In this document: positions 63,057 to 64,000 of the stretch, in pieces
How positions within the stretch are numbered: position 1 is the stretch's first letter
Layout of the letters: each line of letters opens with the position of its first letter
Assembly: GCA_027382625.1 (NCBI GenBank)
Contig: JAJKFJ010022590.1
Location: 1-64,000, forward strand
Origin: Tetmemena sp. SeJ-2015
Taxonomy: Eukaryota; Ciliophora; Spirotrichea; Sporadotrichida; Oxytrichidae
Direction of reading: 5' to 3'
Length of the DNA stretch: 64,000 nucleotides
Program-made: the position numbers and the translations under genes
The notes under the pieces: generated by a model
Database searches by the model: none
The model's input: only the letters and a program-made list of their open reading frames with translations
Told to the model about the DNA's origin: nothing

Positions 63057-63399
63057 ATACTCACGCCTCCTTTATTATATCTCACTTCTGAGTCTGATCA
63101 CTCTGCAACATTGGAATATGAATCACGCCCTGATTGAGACAACTCTATCTATTGGCACTGATCTGAGTCCCAGATTGGAATATTCCAATATTCCAATATT
63201 CCAAACTTTTATTTTGCTAATCTGATGTTTTTAATTTAATTAAGGTGTACTTTTAAATAATTCGCTTTTTCAATTAATTTCCACCAAGAATAGAGAAAGA
63301 TTCAAACTGCCACGCATCAGAGCCGCCAGAGATCAACACTGAAAACCATTCATTTTATGTTCTACCAACCCTCGATTCTCCATTCGTATTCATCCTATA
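63057..63399 (-). repeat. Right terminal inverted repeat of the element
   Basis: Partner of 62231-62564. Confidence 0.9.
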
Positions 63400-63441
63400 A
63401 TAGAATGCTAGTAAAGTTATAATAAATTTGCGGCTTAAAAC

Positions 63442-64000
63442 ATGAGTGCTTAGAAAGGGCAAGAGCCAGAAAAACCCCCTAGAGTGTTGGATTTGCATAA
63501 AGTGAGATAGAGGCAACAACTTAGACCCAGCTTGCCAGACTCCGAAATAGACGAAAAGTATAACGCCAAGACTGTTCAAAATCTCACCTTTGATGAAATT
63601 ATTATCTCAGATTAAACTATCCATTAAAATATTAGTCTCCTAATTCTGTTATATCAAGTACAACAGAGAGAAGCAGAAGGGAACTATGTTTGATAGATCA
63701 TGGAAGGACAGCAACATTGGAGAGCGAGAGTACGAAGATCCAACCATCTCCAAGTGGGATAAGTTCAAAAGTGGCAGATACAGTCTAGGTATTATGATGA
63801 GGAGTTGGGCCAAGAGAATCGCCCTTAAATAAGAGAAGGTCGACTTCCTTAAGAAGTGCATAGAAGAGAAAGACAAATACGAGGAAGAGAAAGATCGCCA
63901 GACTATCAAGCGCACGGAGTTAGTCATGAATTTTAGGTACAACATCAAGCGGTATTCAGTCTTTGCCTTGAGCTTGCTGGTCTGCACGTACACTCTTTTC
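63442..64000 (+). CDS. 5' part of an unknown protein gene with a membrane segment (cut by window edge)
   Basis: ATG 63442 gives MSAQKGQEPEKPPRVLDLHK, charged and Gln/Lys rich. A frame change between about 63590 and 63660 (AT-rich) marks an IES. The frame then continues KQKGTMFDRSWKDSNIGERE, an Arg/Lys-rich helix with a coiled-coil look (EEKDKYEEEKDRQ), and ends at the window edge inside a hydrophobic stretch (YSVFALSLLVCTYTLF), presumably a membrane helix. The style fits a small inner-membrane or vesicle protein, but no family is recognised. Confidence 0.55.

Larger units (their letters stand above)
62231..63399. mobile_element. Young inverted-repeat element, 1.17 kb
   Basis: The arms 62231-62564 and 63057-63399 are reverse complements over about 335 bp, differing only by one extra GGAATATT unit, one G/C change and trivial differences. 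The outer ends are TATAGGATGAATACG and its complement, so the element may be TAGGATG...CATCCTA flanked by a TA duplication. The 490-bp centre is less AT-rich than the surroundings and holds one open frame on the minus strand. No transposase is present, so it would depend on another element. It lies between two genes. Confidence 0.85.

Noticed and set aside
1..64000. Bacterial or standard-code eukaryotic DNA
   Set aside because: Conserved domains cross many TAA/TAG codons and contain GT-AG introns and pointer inserts.
1..64000. Telomeric C4A4-type repeats or tRNA/rRNA genes
   Set aside because: None seen by eye on either strand.

Overview
The window reads as germline (micronuclear) DNA of a spirotrich ciliate of the Oxytricha/Stylonychia type. 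Two observations support this. First, TAA and TAG occur as sense codons throughout recognisable proteins, at glutamine positions where family members can be compared, and TGA is the only stop. Second, most genes are cut by short AT-rich inserts (internal eliminated sequences, IESs) flanked by exact direct repeats of 4-17 nt (pointers). Removing an insert plus one repeat copy restores the frame and the expected family sequence. Ordinary GT-AG introns of about 37-95 nt are also present. No telomere repeats were seen. The genus is an inference and the species cannot be read from the sequence.

Layout. 1-3090: the end of an acidic Gln-rich protein gene and an N-myristoylated F-box gene. 3355-10185: a diverged inverted repeat encloses an amino-acid transporter gene and a scrambled gene. 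The scrambled gene encodes a class V aminotransferase fused to a TtcA-like PP-loop enzyme; its odd coding segments lie at 5809-8473 and its even ones at 8617-9838, and at least 17 junctions can be decoded by matching pointers. 11024-27691: three tandem paralogues of a membrane hybrid histidine kinase, sharing introns but having different IESs. 27825-31091: coiled/disordered genes on the minus strand, one carrying a foldback IES with a 17-nt pointer. 31258-39798: an M20 amidohydrolase, long coiled-coil genes and a bromodomain-NET protein. 39941-45977: a very long tubulin tyrosine ligase-like (TTLL) gene on the minus strand. 46150-57092: a row of plus-strand genes (DUF3228-like, zinc-ribbon/beta-sandwich, disordered, TPR-membrane, coiled coil). 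57240-61640: CTA-repeat satellite with a unique spacer. 61690-64000: a gene end, a young 1.17-kb element with about 340-bp terminal inverted repeats, and the start of another gene.

Functionally the genes look like ordinary cell genes (signalling, tRNA thiolation, cilium/tubulin modification, chromatin reading, transport). The unusual content is the genome architecture: scrambling, very small IESs, an IES inside an intron, a foldback IES and a young inverted-repeat element. All splice and IES calls were made by eye. A macronuclear genome or RNA-seq alignment would settle them.
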